Shown here in pieces: positions 61,357-64,000 of a stretch of DNA of 64,000 nucleotides. The notes below the pieces were generated by a model. It was not told the origin of the DNA and searched no databases. It worked only from the letters and a program-made list of their open reading frames with translations. Source of the DNA: JANPJV01 sp031425695. Lineage in GTDB: Bacteria; Pseudomonadota; Gammaproteobacteria; Xanthomonadales; SZUA-5. How positions within the stretch are numbered: position 1 is the stretch's first letter; each line of letters begins with the position of its first letter. Position numbers and translations under genes: made by a program. Where the stretch lies: contig JANPJV010000047.1 of the NCBI GenBank assembly GCA_031425695.1, positions 4,945 to 68,944 of the forward strand, read 5' to 3'.

Positions 61357-63535
61357 CCACTTCCCGCGCCTGCTGATTGGACTCTGTGCCGCGGCGCTCG
61401 CGCTCCCGGCCAGTGCCTGCGGGCCAGACTTCCCGGTGACCCTGCTGGATGCCCGTCGCGAGACCCTGCTCGAGCTCGGCGCCGGCGTTTTCGATTTTGA
61501 AGTGGCGCGCCTGCTGCCGACGCCGACGCCGCGCTTCAAGCCGAATGACGACGACAGCTGGACCACGCGCGAGGACTTGCGCACAGCGGCCGAGGCGCAG
61601 GGGCTCGATCCTGCCAGCCTGGAAAAGATTGCGGCGATGCGCGCCAGCGACAGCGCGATTACCGCGGAAGCGGCGGGCGTGGGGCTGGCCCCGGAACTGC
61701 TGCAGTACACGGCCGGCGCCGTCGCCTGGCACCAGGGCGCACGGGATCCGGCGCAGGCCTATTTCCGCGCGGTGCTCGCACTGCCAGCCGCCGAGCGCCC
61801 GTTGCGTGGCGTCTGGGCCAGCTACATGGACGCACGGTCGTTGGCGCTGAATGGCGATGTCGCCGGCGCCGATGCCGCGTTCGCACGGACGCGCGAATGG
61901 GTCGCGGCAGGGGCAGCCGATCCCTTCGGGCTGGCGGTCGCAAGCTTCGGCGAACAGGCGCGCGCGCGACTCGACAGCGGCGATCCCGCAGGCGCGGTGC
62001 AGCTCTACGCGGAGCAGGCCGCGCATGGGTCGCGGAGCGGCCGCAGCTCGCTGCTGTTCGTCGCGCGCAAGGCCTTGGTGGATCAGCCGATGCGCGCGCA
62101 ATTGCTGGCTGATGGGCTCGGCCGCCGGCTGCTGGTCGCCTATCTGTTCGCGCGCAGTCATGAGCTGGCGCGGCTGGATGCCCCGGCTGGCAGCGATCCC
62201 TGGGAGCTCCCGCTGGCTGAGCCCGATCACGCTGCGGTGCTGACGCTGCTGGACGATCTGGCGACCGCGGAGCCCGCTGCCCTGCCCGATGCTGACCGGT
62301 TGGCCGCCGTCGCCTATCGCGCCGGCCGCTACGAGCAGGCGCAGCGTTTCGCTACGGCAAAGGGGTCGCCGCTGAGTGCCTGGGTGCGCGCCAAGCTGGC
62401 GCTGCGCAACGGCGACGAGACCGCCGCGGCGAGCGCATACGCCGAAGCAGCAAAGGGATTTGCGGCGGACGAGGAATGGGGCACGCTGCCGGTTTTCAGC
62501 GACGGCTATGTCAGCGGTAGCGAGCCGCTCGAGCCGCATTGCCGGGTGCAGGCTGAAGCCGGCACGCTCGCGCTCTCCCGCGGCGAGTATGTACAGGCGC
62601 TCGAACTCCTGTTCGCAGCGGCCGACAACTACTGGACCGATGCCGCCTACGTCGCCGAACGCGTGGTTACGGTCGATGAGCTCAAGGCTTTCGTCGACCG
62701 CGTCGTGCCGCAGGCCATCCCGCCGGCAGCGCCGCCGGCTGACGCCGAAACGGACGAGTACTACGTTCCCGAGCTCGCTCCCGGCGCCAGGCTGCGCTGG
62801 CTGCTGGCGCGGCGCTTGTTGCGCGAAGGCCGCCTGGAAGCAGCGCTCGACTACTTCGACGAGCCGAAGCTGCACACGCACGCGCAGACCTATGCGCAGG
62901 CGCGCAGTGACGGCAGCAAAGCCTTTTTCAAGCTGGACCAGGCACAGGCGTGGTTCACGGCGGCGCAACTCGCCCGCAGCCACGGCCTCGAATTGCTGGG
63001 CTACGAGGGTGATCCCGACTACTTGATCCACGACGGGGAGTTCGATCTCAACGACCCGACCACCTGGGACGCCGAGTACAACCCCATCCACAATCCGCGC
63101 AGCGATCTCGCGGTGGCCGGCGAGTTCACCACCGCTGGCGAACGCACCCGCGTCGCCGCCAGTCGCGCGCAGCCGCTGGCGCGCTTCCACTACCGCCAGG
63201 TCGCCGCCGGACACGCGCGCGCAGCTGCCGATCTGCTGCCGCCGCGCAGCCAGGCGTTCGCCGCGGTGCTGTGCTCCGCCACGCGCTGGCTCATCGATCG
63301 CGAGCCTGAACCCGCCGCCGCGCTGTACCGGCGCTACCTGCGCGAAGGCGCCTACGTCGCCTGGGGCGCGACTTTCGGCCGTGCATGTCCCGCCCCCGAC
63401 TTCGAAAAAGTCGCCCGCGAGCGCAACGCCCAATGGGTCAAGCGCGGAAGCCGCGTCGCGCTCTGGATGCTGCCGGTGCTGCTGGCGTTCGGGTTGCTGG
63501 TGGTGATGCGAAGACGACGGCGCACGCTCGCGTGA
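61334..63535 (+). CDS. exported helical-repeat (TPR-like) protein with C-terminal anchor
   Basis: A 733-residue protein. Signal peptide to about residue 27 (LIGLCAAALALPASACG), a helical TPR-like body (for example DPAQAYFRAVLALPAAERPL, GDVAGADAAFARTREWVAAG), and one C-terminal membrane helix WMLPVLLAFGLLVVM followed by six basic residues. It would be periplasmic and anchored at its C-terminus. Its start overlaps the DUF3142 gene by 23 bases, so the two proteins are probably partners. Role unknown; carbohydrate or envelope processing is only a guess from DUF3142. Confidence 0.82.
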   Translation: MLQIRRHDHFPRLLIGLCAAALALPASACGPDFPVTLLDARRETLLELGAGVFDFEVARLLPTPTPRFKPNDDDSWTTREDLRTAAEAQGLDPASLEKIAAMRASDSAITAEAAGVGLAPELLQYTAGAVAWHQGARDPAQAYFRAVLALPAAERPLRGVWASYMDARSLALNGDVAGADAAFARTREWVAAGAADPFGLAVASFGEQARARLDSGDPAGAVQLYAEQAAHGSRSGRSSLLFVARKALVDQPMRAQLLADGLGRRLLVAYLFARSHELARLDAPAGSDPWELPLAEPDHAAVLTLLDDLATAEPAALPDADRLAAVAYRAGRYEQAQRFATAKGSPLSAWVRAKLALRNGDETAAASAYAEAAKGFAADEEWGTLPVFSDGYVSGSEPLEPHCRVQAEAGTLALSRGEYVQALELLFAAADNYWTDAAYVAERVVTVDELKAFVDRVVPQAIPPAAPPADAETDEYYVPELAPGARLRWLLARRLLREGRLEAALDYFDEPKLHTHAQTYAQARSDGSKAFFKLDQAQAWFTAAQLARSHGLELLGYEGDPDYLIHDGEFDLNDPTTWDAEYNPIHNPRSDLAVAGEFTTAGERTRVAASRAQPLARFHYRQVAAGHARAAADLLPPRSQAFAAVLCSATRWLIDREPEPAAALYRRYLREGAYVAWGATFGRACPAPDFEKVARERNAQWVKRGSRVALWMLPVLLAFGLLVVMRRRRRTLA

Positions 63536-63582
63536 GCCGAAGTTTTCGAGGGAGCAGCCAAGGCCCGTCGCCCTTGCTGAAC

Positions 63583-64000
63583 GTAGGTCATGTTGCGCCC
63601 GCGTATCGTCGGTCGAGCGACGCCGGTCAATCGGGCGCTACTTGACAGCTTTTCGCGTCGCCGCTCCGATCCGAATGTAGGTCATGTTGCGCCCGCGTAT
63701 CGTCGGTCGAGCGACGCCGGTCAATCGGGCGCTACTTGACAGCTTTTCACGTCGCCGTCCGATCCGAACGTAGGTCATGTTGCGCCCGCGTATCGTCGGT
63801 CGAGCGACGCCGCTCAATCGGGCGCTACTTGACAGCTTTTCGCGTCGCCGCTCCGATCCGAACGTAGGTCATGTTGCGCCCGCGTACCGTCGGTCGAGCG
63901 ACGCCGCTCAATCGGGCGCTACTTGACAGCTTTTCGCGTCGCCGCCCCGATCCGAACGTAGGTCATGTTGCGCCCGCGTATCGTCGGTCGAGCGACGCCG
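63583..64000. repeat. tandem array of a 94-bp family A palindromic unit
   Basis: Units start GTAGGTCATGTTGCGCCCGC at 63583, 63677, 63770, 63864 and 63958; the last is cut by the window end. Periods are 94, 93, 94 and 94. Copies differ by only a few bases. Each unit can fold: GTCATGTTGCGCCCG pairs with CGGGCGCTACTTGAC (two mismatches), with an inner CGTCG-GTCGAG-CGACG hairpin. No unique spacers are present. It starts 48 bases after the preceding stop codon. Confidence 0.95.

Noticed and set aside
61040..63433. 797-codon open frame on the minus strand opposite the TPR-like gene
   Set aside because: Arg/Gly-rich product without recognisable domains, exact shadow of the plus-strand gene that has a signal peptide and anchor; a consequence of high GC.
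63583..64000. Tandem array considered as CRISPR
   Set aside because: Units are 94 bp and continuous with no variable spacers; the sequence equals a dispersed palindrome.

Overview
The window is a GC-rich bacterial chromosome segment. Gene families and style point to a gammaproteobacterium of the Lysobacterales/Xanthomonadales type: two TPR-bearing Ser/Thr kinases, one with a divergent ECF sigma factor, a DUF1800/DUF1501 secreted pair, an exoprotein with a duplicated C-terminal domain typical of that order, many small envelope stress proteins, and very abundant intergenic palindromes. This assignment is inference; no rRNA, tRNA, CRISPR array, phage or intact insertion sequence is visible.

Layout. 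1-4.9 kb: end of an unknown protein, a two-domain glycosyltransferase, a methyltransferase, a secreted protein and a membrane protein. 5.3-7.4 kb: LytS/LytTR-type two-component system. 7.5-13.8 kb: HutD, CsbD, a YpfJ-type metalloprotease, a Ser/Thr kinase, an M14 peptidase and a GFA protein. 13.9-17.6 kb: a minus-strand operon that joins a NrtA/TauABC-type ABC importer to a Sco1 protein and a cupredoxin-like protein. 17.7-21.8 kb: a second kinase with a co-translated secreted partner, divergent from an ECF sigma factor. 22.1-31.2 kb: HflX, DUF1176, DUF1800, DUF1501, DUF937, a hydroxylase remnant, a DCC protein and an NDUFA9-like SDR. 31.5-44.5 kb: Kup, cupin, stress proteins, a thioredoxin-reductase-like enzyme, PssA, a PQQ-type sugar dehydrogenase, AlkB, GST, nitronate monooxygenase with a divergent HxlR regulator, and a ferritin-like protein. 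44.7-50 kb: a large BNR-type exoprotein, a ferredoxin reductase and DUF2845. 50-57.8 kb: a cluster of small envelope and stress proteins around a Crp/Fnr regulator. 57.8-63.5 kb: acyltransferase, fatty acid hydroxylase and a DUF3142/TPR pair. The window ends in a tandem array of a 94-bp palindromic unit.

Two themes run through the window. First, most intergenic gaps hold inverted repeats. At least ten sequence families can be told apart, several occur more than once, and some supply the stop codon and last residues of the neighbouring gene. Second, four scattered stress or envelope genes (CsbD, DUF3096, DUF883, DUF3011) carry the same palindrome, consensus GTGCGCYWGCGCACCGAC, 59-86 bp before the start codon. 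This suggests a shared regulon. The Sco1/cupredoxin/ABC operon is the best candidate for an undescribed metabolic system, plausibly copper-related uptake or delivery.
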